From: an uncultured Bacilli bacterium
GTDB taxonomy: Bacteria > Bacillota_I > Bacilli_A > RF39 > UBA660
Length of the DNA stretch: 59,583 nt
Direction: 5' to 3'
Assembly: GCA_934085585.1 (NCBI GenBank)
Contig: CAKOHI010000008.1
Location: 1 to 59,583, forward strand
The notes beneath the pieces are model-generated. The model did no database searches and had not been told where the DNA came from. It was given only the letters and a program-made list of their open reading frames with translations. This document shows positions 51,813 through 59,583 of the stretch, piece after piece (the stretch's first letter is position 1; every line of letters starts with the position of its first letter). The position numbers and the translations under genes are program-made.

Positions 51813-51900
51813 TTGTGTTTTCTACATATATTTGTTATAATACTTGCGAGTAAAGAAATTACTCCTTGCTTCTAAAGAAGCCGAGAAGACCGTAAGGAGG
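51813..51900 (+). promoter_or_regulatory. rpsF promoter and likely S6:S18 leader
   Basis: TTGTGT (51813-51818) and TATAAT (51836-51841), 17 bases apart, form the promoter. In the short leader CTCCTT (51862-51867) can pair with AAGGAG (51894-51899), which is the ribosome-binding site. Inside it GCTTC-TAAA-GAAGC makes a hairpin followed by CCG (51881-51883). A CCG bulge next to a hairpin is the known S6:S18 recognition motif in rpsF leaders, so feedback control by the two proteins is likely. Confidence 0.6.
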
Positions 51901-51908
51901 TGGAATTG

Positions 51909-52199
51909 ATGACTAAATATGAAATTATGTTTATAGTTAAATCAACATTAGATGAAGAAACTATTAAGAAAACTAGTGAAGATTTACAAAAACTTATAAA
52001 CAAGAAACCATCTAAAGTTATCGAATTCAAAGAAATGGGTAGAAAAAAATTAGCTTATCCAATTAAAAAAGAAGTTAGTGGATACTACTATGTTATGACT
52101 GTTGAAGTTAACAATGAAACCCTTCAAGAATTTGATAGAAAAGTTTCTATTAATGAAAATGTTTTAAGACATTTAATTATCAAAGTTGAAGGAGAATAA
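51909..52199 (+). CDS. rpsF: 30S ribosomal protein S6
   Basis: TKYEIMFIVKSTLDEE and KEMGRKKLAYPIKKEVSGYY identify S6, which forms a pair with S18 on the 30S platform. ATG 51909 lies 8 bases after AAGGAGG; GTG 51900 overlaps that site and is unlikely. 96 residues. Confidence 0.96.
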   Translation: MTKYEIMFIVKSTLDEETIKKTSEDLQKLINKKPSKVIEFKEMGRKKLAYPIKKEVSGYYYVMTVEVNNETLQEFDRKVSINENVLRHLIIKVEGE

Positions 52200-52201
52200 G
52201 A

Positions 52202-52690
52202 ATGAACAAAGTAATATTAACGGGAAGATTAACACGAGATCCTGAATCAAGGATGACTCAAAGTAATATGGAAATATCAAGATTTTCTCTTGCATGTCAA
52301 AGTGATTTTGTTAGTCGTGATGGAGAAAGAGATACAGAATTTATTAATTGTGTTGCATTTAATAGAAGTGCTCAAACTATAAATAGATATTGTCGTAAAG
52401 GACAAATGATTTTAGTTCAAGGAAGAATTAGAAATAGTAGTTATGATGCTCAAGATGGTACAAAGAGATATACAACTGATGTTGTTGTTGATAATTTTGA
52501 ATTTTTAGGAAGTAGAAATGATGGAGGTAATACTAATAATTATAGTAATCCTTCAAGTAACAATAGTGTAGCTTATAGTCCTGAAGCACCACAAATGCCT
52601 AATTCTGTTGAAACAACTGATATTAGTGAAGATCCTTATAAAGACTTTGGGGATGAATTTACTTTAAGTAGTGATGATTTACCGTTTTAA
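52202..52690 (+). CDS. ssb: Single-stranded DNA-binding protein
   Basis: A 162-residue SSB with an N-terminal OB fold (MNKVILTGRLTRDPESRMTQ, GQMILVQGRIRNSSYDAQDG), an Asn/Ser-rich linker and the acidic tip DEFTLSSDDLPF, whose last residues recruit partner proteins. It sits between rpsF and rpsR as in most Firmicutes. Confidence 0.96.
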   Translation: MNKVILTGRLTRDPESRMTQSNMEISRFSLACQSDFVSRDGERDTEFINCVAFNRSAQTINRYCRKGQMILVQGRIRNSSYDAQDGTKRYTTDVVVDNFEFLGSRNDGGNTNNYSNPSSNNSVAYSPEAPQMPNSVETTDISEDPYKDFGDEFTLSSDDLPF

Positions 52691-52709
52691 GTGAAGGAGG
52701 ATAAGTAAA

Positions 52710-52925
52710 ATGGCAGAATTTTATCGTAAGAAAAAGAAAATATGTCAAATGTGTGCTGGAAAAAGCGTAGATTATAAAGATGTTATGATTATCAATAAAT
52801 ATATAAATGATAAAGGCAAGATTTTACCAAGAAGAATGACTGGTGCTTGTGCTAAACATCAAAGACATATTGCTCAACAAGTTAAATATGCAAGATTTAT
52901 GGCTTTAATACCATTTGTTAAATAG
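52710..52925 (+). CDS. rpsR: 30S ribosomal protein S18
   Basis: A 71-residue protein; RMTGACAKHQRHIAQQVKYA and RFMALIPFV are diagnostic. The CQMCAG near the start gives two of the cysteines of the zinc-type form, with the CAKH pair downstream. GGAGG precedes the ATG. Confidence 0.96.
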   Translation: MAEFYRKKKKICQMCAGKSVDYKDVMIINKYINDKGKILPRRMTGACAKHQRHIAQQVKYARFMALIPFVK

Positions 52926-52943
52926 AGAGAAATCTCTATTTTT
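52921..52943 (+). terminator. Terminator of rpsF-ssb-rpsR
   Basis: AATAGAGA (52921-52928) pairs with TCTCTATT (52933-52940) around GAAA, followed by T residues. Confidence 0.85.
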
Positions 52944-52968
52944 GTTTTGAATAAATCTTACTAGATAG

Positions 52969-52998
52969 TTGCGAATTATATTGTTGGTATGGTATAAT
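52969..52998 (+). promoter_or_regulatory. Promoter of rplI-dnaB
   Basis: TTGCGA (52969-52974) and TATAAT (52993-52998) with 18-base spacing; AAGGAGG follows before the rplI ATG. Confidence 0.65.
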
Positions 52999-53023
52999 AT
53001 AAGTTACTTAAAGGAGGTCTTTT

Positions 53024-53464
53024 ATGAAAGTAATTTTATTAAGTGATGTAAAAGGAAAAGGCAAAAAAGATAGTGTAATTAATGTAAGTGATGGTTATGC
53101 AAATAATTATTTAATTAAAAATAATTTGGCTGTTCCTTATACAAAAAGAAGTAGTGAAATATTAAATGAAGAATTAGATGAAAGACAAAAAAATGAAGAT
53201 GCTTTAGTGGCTAGTCTTAATGAAATAAAGAAAAAGTTAGATGGTAAAACTATAACTTTTAAAGTTAAAACTGGTGCATCTGATAAAGTATTTGGTACAA
53301 TTTCTAATAAACAGATATCTGAAAAATTAAAGGAAATGGGATATAAAATAGATAAAAAATGTATTAAAAGTGATATAGCAATAAGTAGTTTAGGAGTTAC
53401 TAAAGTAGTTGTTGAGCTTCATAAGAAAGTTAAGTTTGACTTAAATGTTGAATTAGTTAAATAG
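53024..53464 (+). CDS. rplI: 50S ribosomal protein L9
   Basis: MKVILLSDVKGKGKKDSVIN and NVSDGYANNYLIKNNLA are the N-terminal domain of L9; a long helix links it to the C-terminal domain (146 residues, full length). It binds at the base of the L1 stalk. dnaB follows 9 bases later. Confidence 0.96.
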   Translation: MKVILLSDVKGKGKKDSVINVSDGYANNYLIKNNLAVPYTKRSSEILNEELDERQKNEDALVASLNEIKKKLDGKTITFKVKTGASDKVFGTISNKQISEKLKEMGYKIDKKCIKSDIAISSLGVTKVVVELHKKVKFDLNVELVK

Positions 53465-53473
53465 GGAGGTTTT

Positions 53474-54817
53474 ATGGCAAGAAGTATGCCTCAGAATCAA
53501 GAAGCAGAAATGAGTGTTTTGGGAGTTGCTTTTTTAAATAATAATGAAGTAAGTAAAATTGTTGAAGAAGTAACTAGTGATATGTTTTTTGATGAGAGAA
53601 ATAGAAATATTTTTAATGCAATAAAAAGCTTACATGAAAGTAAGACTCCGATTGATATAACGACATTAAAAAATGAACTTGATAAAGATAAAAAATTTAA
53701 TTCTGTGGGACTTGATTATATTACAGAAGTAATTGATAGTGTAGTAACAAGTGCTAATTTAGATTTTTATATTAAAATTATTAAAGATTATGCAATTAGA
53801 AGAAATTTAATAGATACTGCGAGTGATATAATAACTAAAACATATGATGAAGAAGATGTTAATAGTTTACTTGATAGTGCTGAAAAAAATATATTAAATG
53901 TTGTAAGAGCTAGAAGTGTTGGAGATTTTGTTCCGATTAGTGAAATTTTAAGAAGAGCACAAGCTAAATTGGAAGAGTTAGCAAAAAATAAAAGAAGTAT
54001 AACTGGTATTGAAACTGGTTTTCCTGATTTTGATAAAATAACAACTGGGTTACAAGGTGGAGAAATGATTATTTTGGCTGCTCGTCCAGGAATGGGAAAG
54101 ACTGCCCTTGCTTTAAATATGGCTTCATATGCTGCGACACATACAAAAAAAGCTGTTGCTATATTTAACTTGGAAATGTCAGCAGAAATGCTTATTAATC
54201 GTATGATTTCTTCGATTGGACAAATTGATGCTTATAAACTCCAAACTGGTAACATGCAAGAAAAAGATTGGAAAAGATATAATGAAGCTTTATCTCAACT
54301 TGCTGATACTAATATATATATTGAAGATAATGCTGGAGTTACTGCACAAGAAATACGTGCTAAATGTCGAAGACTTGCTAATAGTGAATCAGGTTTAGGA
54401 TTAGTTGTAATAGATTATTTGCAACTTGTAAGTAGTGGTTCAAGAAGGGTAGAATCACGTCAAGTGGAAGTATCAGAAATATCAAGATCACTTAAAACAA
54501 TGGCTTTAGAGCTTGGAGTTCCCGTTATTGCATTATCGCAATTATCAAGAAGTGCAGAAAAAAGAGAAAGTAATCAACCAATGCTTGCAGATTTGCGTGA
54601 ATCTGGATCTTTGGAACAAGATGCTGATATGGTTTTATTTATAAATCGTAAAGATTATTATGAAAAAGCTAAAGATTTTAATCAAAAAATTGTTCCTGCA
54701 GAATTAATAATTGCCAAACATAGAAAAGGAGGACTAGGAACAGTTAACCTATTATTTGAACTTAATATGAGTAGTTTTAAGAGTCAATTAAAGGCTGCTG
54801 GAGATGAAAATGAGTAA
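53474..54817 (+). CDS. dnaB: Replicative DNA helicase DnaB
   Basis: A 447-residue hexameric helicase (called DnaC in B. subtilis). The N-terminal primase-binding domain starts MPQNQEAEMSVLGVAFLNN. The RecA-like core has Walker A ARPGMGKTAL, FNLEMSAEML, VIDYLQLV (Walker B) and LADLRESGSLEQDADMV. Adjacent to rplI as in most Firmicutes. No intein interrupts it. Confidence 0.96.
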   Translation: MARSMPQNQEAEMSVLGVAFLNNNEVSKIVEEVTSDMFFDERNRNIFNAIKSLHESKTPIDITTLKNELDKDKKFNSVGLDYITEVIDSVVTSANLDFYIKIIKDYAIRRNLIDTASDIITKTYDEEDVNSLLDSAEKNILNVVRARSVGDFVPISEILRRAQAKLEELAKNKRSITGIETGFPDFDKITTGLQGGEMIILAARPGMGKTALALNMASYAATHTKKAVAIFNLEMSAEMLINRMISSIGQIDAYKLQTGNMQEKDWKRYNEALSQLADTNIYIEDNAGVTAQEIRAKCRRLANSESGLGLVVIDYLQLVSSGSRRVESRQVEVSEISRSLKTMALELGVPVIALSQLSRSAEKRESNQPMLADLRESGSLEQDADMVLFINRKDYYEKAKDFNQKIVPAELIIAKHRKGGLGTVNLLFELNMSSFKSQLKAAGDENE

Positions 54818-56306
54818 TAAAAGTAAAGTTATAACTGCTATATTATCAATATTAATTATAGTTTTATATTTTGTTAATGAAAAAACTGATTATAAATTTG
54901 ATGAAGCAAAAAAGGCTTATCAGATTTATTTGGATGGTAAAGAAATTGGGCTAATAAAAGATAAAAATGAATTATATAATTTAATAAATAAAGAACAACA
55001 AAATATAAAAGATCAATATAATGTTAGTTATGTTTATCCACCAGATGGTTTAGATATAGTAGAAACAGAAACGTTTAATGATAATTATATGGGGGTAGAA
55101 GAGATATATCAAAAAATTGAAAATGCAGATGATTTTACTATAAAGGGTTATGTAATCACAATTAAAAGTGATGATAAGGAAAAAGATAATATCGTTATAA
55201 ATGTATTAGATAAAAAAGTATTTGAAGATTCCTTAAAAAAATATGTTTTATCGTTTGTTACGGAAGAACAATTAGATAACTATAATAGTGGACATAGAAG
55301 TATAAATGATATTGGTTCTGTTATTGAGAATATGTATTTTAATGAGGCTATAACTATTAAAGAAGGTTATGTTAGTGTTAAAAATAAAATATATACTGAT
55401 TCTGAATCGTTGAGTCAATATTTATTATTTGGTCCAGATGTTAAAATGGATACATATGTTGTTAATTCAGGTGATAGTATTGCTAGTATAAGTGAAGATA
55501 ATAAAATGAACCCACAAGAATTTTTAATAGCTAATCCTAAATATAAAAGTGAAGATGCTATGCTTGCAGTGGGTAGTGTTGTTAATATTACAATTATTAA
55601 TCCAGTTATTACTTTAACATATAGTGTATATGAAATTAGTGAAAATATTACTCCGTATACAACAGCAGATCCGATTGTTGATAATACAAAGGAACCTAGT
55701 TATAAAGAACCAACGAGACCTGGTGTTAATGGTATTACTTTAGTTCATAGTAGTTATGAAGTTATTAATGGTGAACGGTCAACAGGTGTAGAAATTAAAG
55801 ATCGTAAAGTTATAAGAGAAATGGTTCAAGAACAATATACGATAGGTAGAAGAAGTGGAGGATCTTATTATCCAACATCATCTGGATGGGGTTATCCTAC
55901 AGAATATCCATATGTTATTACTAGTCCATTTCAATGGCGATGGGGAAAACACCACGATGGTATTGATATTTCAGGTACAGGTTATAGATCTAGAATATTT
56001 GCAGTTGCTGCAGGTACTGTAGTGGAAGTAGGTTATAGAAAAATGGATGGAAATTATGTTATTATAGAACATGGAAATAATATATTTACACAATATGCTC
56101 ACATGTATCAAGCTTTAGTTTCAGAAGGACAAACAGTTAGAAAAGGAGATCAAATTGGAGAAATGGGAAATACAGGTTATGTTGTGCCTGCTCCGAGTAG
56201 AAATAATCCAACTGCTGGTACTCATCTTCACTTTGGTGTTTCTATTGGTTGGCCATATCATGGTAGTTACGTATTCCAAAATCCAACGAGGTATATAAGG
56301 TTCTAA
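54804..56306 (+). CDS. Membrane-anchored M23 peptidase with LysM-like domain
   Basis: A 500-residue envelope protein. Residues about 7-22 form a signal anchor. A LysM-like segment (YVVNSGDSIASISEDNKMNP) lies near residue 220, followed by a G5-like region (VINGERSTGVEIKDRKVI). The C-terminal LytM domain keeps the zinc and catalytic residues: WGKHHDGIDIS with the HxxxD motif, the middle HG in IIEHGN, and THLHFGV with HxH. It probably cuts peptidoglycan crosslinks or activates other hydrolases. Overlaps dnaB by 14 bases. Confidence 0.9.
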   Translation: MKMSNKSKVITAILSILIIVLYFVNEKTDYKFDEAKKAYQIYLDGKEIGLIKDKNELYNLINKEQQNIKDQYNVSYVYPPDGLDIVETETFNDNYMGVEEIYQKIENADDFTIKGYVITIKSDDKEKDNIVINVLDKKVFEDSLKKYVLSFVTEEQLDNYNSGHRSINDIGSVIENMYFNEAITIKEGYVSVKNKIYTDSESLSQYLLFGPDVKMDTYVVNSGDSIASISEDNKMNPQEFLIANPKYKSEDAMLAVGSVVNITIINPVITLTYSVYEISENITPYTTADPIVDNTKEPSYKEPTRPGVNGITLVHSSYEVINGERSTGVEIKDRKVIREMVQEQYTIGRRSGGSYYPTSSGWGYPTEYPYVITSPFQWRWGKHHDGIDISGTGYRSRIFAVAAGTVVEVGYRKMDGNYVIIEHGNNIFTQYAHMYQALVSEGQTVRKGDQIGEMGNTGYVVPAPSRNNPTAGTHLHFGVSIGWPYHGSYVFQNPTRYIRF

Positions 56307-57070
56307 TGAAAGTAGTGGTATTATCGAGTGGTTCTAAAGGAAATGTAACTTATTTAGAAACGGAAAACAAAAAGTTTTTGCTTGATGCAGGAAGAAATTA
56401 TAAATATATTAATGAAAGTTTAAAGGATATTGGAATAGATGTAAAATCAATAGATTATGTTGTTATTACACATAATCATAAAGATCACGTATCAGCATTA
56501 AAAACTCTTTTGGATAAAACTGGTGCTGCTTTAATAGTAAGTGAGAAAATGTTTTATTCGATTCCTGATATAAGTGATTATAAACATATTATAGTTTTGG
56601 AAGATACATTAGATTTAGAGGGTGTACATATTACATCCTTTAAGTCAAGTCATGATGCACCAGATTCTAGGAATTATGTTTTTACAGAAAATGGGAAAAG
56701 CATAGCTTATGTTACAGATACGGGATATGTAAATGCAAAGAATTTTAAGTATTTGAAAAATTTAGATGTTTATTTGTTTGAAAGTAATCATGATATTGAA
56801 CTTTTGATGAATGGACCATATCCTGAATGGTTAAAAAGAAGGGTTTATTCTGATGAGGGTCACTTATCTAATAAAGCAGCTTCATTTTATCTAACTAAAT
56901 TAATCGGTGATAAGACTAAAAAAATTGTGCTTATCCATTTAAGTGAAACAAATAATTTAGAAAGTATAGCAATGGAAACCATTAATAATACTTTTATGGA
57001 GTATGGTATTGATTTTCATGATATAGTTTGTGCTAGACAAAATGAAAAAACGGAAGTAATTGAAATATGA
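56306..57070 (+). CDS. walJ: Metallo-beta-lactamase-fold hydrolase, WalJ/YycJ type
   Basis: A 254-residue protein with SSGSKGNVTYLE at the start and the metal motif THNHKDHVS, where HxHxDH is complete. FKSSHDAPDSRNYVF, AYVTDTGYV and LFESNHD follow the YycJ pattern. In Firmicutes it is a putative 5'-3' exonuclease of the walKR region; here no WalKR genes are in the window. It starts on the last base of the M23 gene. Confidence 0.88.
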   Translation: MKVVVLSSGSKGNVTYLETENKKFLLDAGRNYKYINESLKDIGIDVKSIDYVVITHNHKDHVSALKTLLDKTGAALIVSEKMFYSIPDISDYKHIIVLEDTLDLEGVHITSFKSSHDAPDSRNYVFTENGKSIAYVTDTGYVNAKNFKYLKNLDVYLFESNHDIELLMNGPYPEWLKRRVYSDEGHLSNKAASFYLTKLIGDKTKKIVLIHLSETNNLESIAMETINNTFMEYGIDFHDIVCARQNEKTEVIEI

Positions 57071-57504
57071 TAAAGATATTATGTGTTGGTAAAATAAAGG
57101 AAAGTTATTTAGATGAACTTATAAACGATTATAAAAAAAGAATAGGAAAGTATATAAAAATTGAAATTATTGAGTTAAAAGATTATCCAGATTATAATAA
57201 AGAAATAGATAATTTAGTTAAAAATATTAAATTAAGTGATTATAATATTGGGCTTGACTTAAATGGTAAAATGTATACAAGTACAGATTTTGCTGAAAAA
57301 ATAGAAAATATACTACCTCAGAATAGTAATATAACATTTATAATCGGAGGTTCTTTAGGTTTAAATGATGAAGTTAGAAAATGTTGTAATGAACTTATTA
57401 GTTTTTCAAGTATGACTTTTCCACATGGATTATTTAGAGGCATTTTACTTGAACAAATATATCGCGCTTGTAAAATAAATAATCATGAAATGTATCATAA
57501 GTGA
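57067..57504 (+). CDS. rlmH: 23S rRNA pseudouridine-1915 N3-methyltransferase RlmH
   Basis: A SPOUT methyltransferase of 145 residues (family about 157). ILCVGKIKESYLDELINDYK at the start, FIIGGSLGL (cofactor knot) and the closing FSSMTFPHGLFRGILLEQIY with YHK at the C-terminus are diagnostic. It methylates pseudouridine 1915 of 23S rRNA. ATGA overlap with the preceding gene. Confidence 0.95.
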   Translation: MIKILCVGKIKESYLDELINDYKKRIGKYIKIEIIELKDYPDYNKEIDNLVKNIKLSDYNIGLDLNGKMYTSTDFAEKIENILPQNSNITFIIGGSLGLNDEVRKCCNELISFSSMTFPHGLFRGILLEQIYRACKINNHEMYHK

Positions 57505-57510
57505 GGTTGT

Positions 57511-58311
57511 ATGAAAGTAAGTGAAGTAAAGATAATGGAAGTAGCTTTAACACATGCTGGCAAATTTCATGCTGATGATGTTTTCGGAGCTGCTTTTTTA
57601 AAGATAATAAATCCCAATTTAAAAATTATTAGAAGTAACATAGTTCCAGATGATTTTGATGGATTAGTTTTTGATATAGGAATGGGTGAGTTTGATCATC
57701 ATATGGCAAATAATGAGACTAGAAATAATGGTCAACCTTATGCAGCTTTTGGAAAATTATGGAGAGCTTTTGCAGAAGAATTGTATGGAAAATATATTTA
57801 TGAAAGCATTGATAAAAAGCTAATTGAAGATTTGGATTTAAGTGATAATACAGGTAGTTATAATGCTTTGGCTATAGCTATTGATGTATTTAATAATAAA
57901 GATGTTAGTGATAATGATAAATGTTTTTTTGAAGCTATGAAGTTTGCAAAAAGAATATTAGAAAATATGATTAATAAAGGTAAAAGCCATGAAATTGATT
58001 TAAAGAAAGTTAAAAAGTGTTATGAAGAATGTGCGGATAAAAGAATAGTTGTTTTAGATGAACCATTATTTTATAAAGATTATTTACCTCAGACTGAAGC
58101 TATTTATGTTATATATCCATCAAATAGGGGCGGTTATGCTGCTCAAGGAGTGACAAAAAATAGTAATACAAATGAACTTAAAAAGGATTTTCCTGCCTCT
58201 TGGGTTTTAGAATTACCTCCGTTTTTAAGGTTTTGTCATTCTTCAAGATTTTTAATAGCATCAGATACTTTTGAAGGAATAATGTATGCTGTAAAGGAGG
58301 CTTTAAAATGA
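57511..58311 (+). CDS. MYG1-family DHH-like hydrolase
   Basis: A 266-residue protein. THAGKFHADDVFGAAFLK and FDIGMGEFDHHMANNETR carry the His and Asp metal ligands of the MYG1/UPF0160 family; GGYAAQGV and a late RFCHSSRFLIA stretch are typical. Eukaryotic MYG1 is a 3'-5' RNA exonuclease; the bacterial role is unclear. The homology begins at ATG 57535 (MEVALTHAG), so this may be the true start. ung overlaps its end by 4 bases. Confidence 0.88.
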   Translation: MKVSEVKIMEVALTHAGKFHADDVFGAAFLKIINPNLKIIRSNIVPDDFDGLVFDIGMGEFDHHMANNETRNNGQPYAAFGKLWRAFAEELYGKYIYESIDKKLIEDLDLSDNTGSYNALAIAIDVFNNKDVSDNDKCFFEAMKFAKRILENMINKGKSHEIDLKKVKKCYEECADKRIVVLDEPLFYKDYLPQTEAIYVIYPSNRGGYAAQGVTKNSNTNELKKDFPASWVLELPPFLRFCHSSRFLIASDTFEGIMYAVKEALK

Positions 58312-58967
58312 TAGGTAATGATTGGGATGAAAAATTAAAAGTTATTTGGGAAAGTCCTGGATTTAAAAATTTTTATAAAAAAATTATGGATATGTATGAA
58401 GTTAAAGAAATTTATCCTCCGAAGGATTATATATTTAATGCTTTAAAGCTAACTAGCTATGAAAATACAAAAGTAGTTATTGTTGGACAGGATCCTTATC
58501 ATGGAAAGGGGGAAGCTCATGGTCTTTCATTTTCTGTTCAAAAAGGAGTTAGAGTACCTCCGTCTTTACAGAATATTTATAAAGAACTAAAAGATGATTT
58601 AGGAATACCTCCGAAGGATAATGGAGATTTAACCGAATGGGCTAAACAAGGAGTGCTTTTGTTAAATTCTGTTTTAACTGTAGAAAAAGATAAGGCTGCA
58701 AGTCATAGAAATTTAGGTTGGGGATTAATGACGGATTATATTATTAAACTTTTTAATTTAAAAGAGGAACCAGTTGTATTTATTTTATGGGGAAATTTTG
58801 CAAAAGAGAAAGCTAAATTAATAACTAATCCACATCATTATATTATTATGAGTCCGCATCCTTCACCTTTTTCTGCTTATTCTGGATTTTTTGGAAGCAA
58901 GCCATTTTCTAAAACTAATAAATTTTTAGAAAAAAATGGGCTTGTACCAATTGATTGGTCTAAATAA
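58308..58967 (+). CDS. ung: Uracil-DNA glycosylase
   Basis: Removes uracil from DNA. GQDPYHGKGEAHGLSFS carries the catalytic Asp and water-activating loop, LLLNSVLTV the uracil-binding Asn, and HPSPFSAYSGF the catalytic His loop. 219 residues, family-1 length. Ends with a terminator shared in position with a convergent gene. Confidence 0.96.
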   Translation: MIGNDWDEKLKVIWESPGFKNFYKKIMDMYEVKEIYPPKDYIFNALKLTSYENTKVVIVGQDPYHGKGEAHGLSFSVQKGVRVPPSLQNIYKELKDDLGIPPKDNGDLTEWAKQGVLLLNSVLTVEKDKAASHRNLGWGLMTDYIIKLFNLKEEPVVFILWGNFAKEKAKLITNPHHYIIMSPHPSPFSAYSGFFGSKPFSKTNKFLEKNGLVPIDWSK

Positions 58968-58995
58968 GATTTAGTTTTTTTCTAAATCTTTTTCT
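58966..58995 (+). terminator. Terminator of ung
   Basis: AAGATTTAG (58966-58974) pairs perfectly with CTAAATCTT (58982-58990), followed by T residues. The T-rich loop and flanks may also serve the convergent gene. Confidence 0.8.
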
Positions 58996-59049
58996 TTTTG
59001 AATTAAAAAATCAATAATTAGAAAATATCTAAATATTGATTCTTTGATG

Positions 59050-59559
59050 TTATGCTATTTTTATGATATTAATGTAGGCACTAGTATCTGATGATGGCGA
59101 TATCGTTGCTGTGTTTGTTGCTTCTATAGAAAGTCCTATTTTGTCGTTTGCATTTAAGTTAGCAATGGTACTTCCTACGAAGTCTGTATCTACATTGGCT
59201 GTTAGATTTTTGTTGATTGTTGTATCGCTTATAGGGGTTGTATTTTGGTTTATGGTTATGGTAACATCTGTTGCTGTATTTGTACTACCTGAAAAATAAT
59301 AATCTATTTTATAAATTCCATTTGTTGGAATTGTTAATTTGTTAGCAGTTTCTTGGGTTATTCCATTTGCTGGACCATTGCTTGCTAGTGGTATATCTTG
59401 TGAAACACTAGCTGTTAGTGAAAGTGGTGTTTGTGATGTATCATATTTTCTACCATAAGTGGTTGTTTCAGTTGTGCCAGCAGGTCCGGTAGGCCCGGCA
59501 GGCCCGACTGCCCGATGTAATAAATCATCTATATATATTTTTAAATGGTAAAGTTCCAT
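59050..59559 (-). CDS. Short collagen-like protein with C-terminal jelly-roll-like domain
   Basis: A 169-residue protein on the minus strand. After a 17-residue start (MELYHLKIYIDDLLHRA) come a few Gly-X-Y triplets (GPAGPTGPAG), then about 130 residues rich in Thr, Asn, Ser and Ile that look like a C1q/BclA-type beta-sandwich (NGIYKIDYYFSGS). BclA-like proteins coat exosporia of spore-formers, and spo0A in this window makes a spore-surface role plausible, though not shown. The triplet region is GC-rich, unlike its surroundings. There is no signal peptide. Confidence 0.75.
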   Translation of the reverse strand: MELYHLKIYIDDLLHRAVGPAGPTGPAGTTETTTYGRKYDTSQTPLSLTASVSQDIPLASNGPANGITQETANKLTIPTNGIYKIDYYFSGSTNTATDVTITINQNTTPISDTTINKNLTANVDTDFVGSTIANLNANDKIGLSIEATNTATISPSSDTSAYINIIKIA

Positions 59560-59583
59560 ATTATTTTAATATCCCTTGAATTT

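Overview
The window is AT-rich DNA from a low-GC, Gram-positive-type bacterium that reads the standard bacterial code (TGA is used as a stop). Gene order and content point to a spore-forming lineage of Bacilli near the Mollicutes/Erysipelotrichales-like gut commensals: a Spo0A gene with 0A boxes, a short collagen-like surface protein, a compact S10-spc-alpha ribosomal cluster lacking rpmD (L30), and a parA-parB-DUF951-ychF / rpsF-ssb-rpsR-rplI-dnaB block of the kind found near chromosome origins. The exact taxon is an inference.

Layout. 1-5.5 kb is accessory and decayed: an XRE fragment, a 616-residue orphan protein, a broken radical-SAM methylthiotransferase, a tail-anchored protein and an XRE regulator. 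5.6-13.2 kb is an arginine module: a structured RNA candidate, a lipoprotein, a polar amino-acid ABC transporter, then a fused arginine deiminase-ornithine carbamoyltransferase (one 790-residue ORF), carbamate kinase and an ArcD/YfcC-type carrier, which together would import arginine and make ATP from it. 13.2-15.1 kb holds a DUF4143-type ATPase behind repeated inverted-repeat operators, a truncated XRE gene and an IS3 remnant. 15.2-20.2 kb is glycolysis (pgk, tpiA, gpmI) with spo0A between. 20.3-34.3 kb is the ribosomal protein/secY/adk/map/infA/rpoA cluster.

34.3-44 kb is the accessory island with the most unusual content: a second DUF4143 ATPase behind a different pair of palindromes, a decayed XRE gene, an IS110-type transposase with a possible bridge-RNA region, and a diversity-generating retroelement (DGR). 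The DGR has two membrane-anchored target genes with variable repeats (VR1 39172-39261, VR2 42486-42575), an Avd-like gene, a DGR-type reverse transcriptase and a template repeat (TR 41031-41120). VR1 and VR2 differ at 24 of 90 positions, 23 of them adenines in the TR, while the 624 bp upstream differ at only 2 positions by eye. The Avd gene is frameshifted and the RT carries a single in-frame stop. The two VRs also share ten non-adenine differences from the local TR, so they appear to have been written from another, now absent or distant, template. A decayed ISL3-like transposase closes the island.

44-59.6 kb is mostly housekeeping: chromosome partitioning, AbgT transporter, YchF, small membrane proteins, an AbiE-type toxin-antitoxin pair behind a palindromic promoter, the rpsF-ssb-rpsR operon with a likely S6:S18 leader, rplI-dnaB-M23 peptidase-MBL hydrolase-rlmH-MYG1-ung, and a convergent collagen-like protein gene at the right edge. 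No rRNA, tRNA or CRISPR array was recognised.
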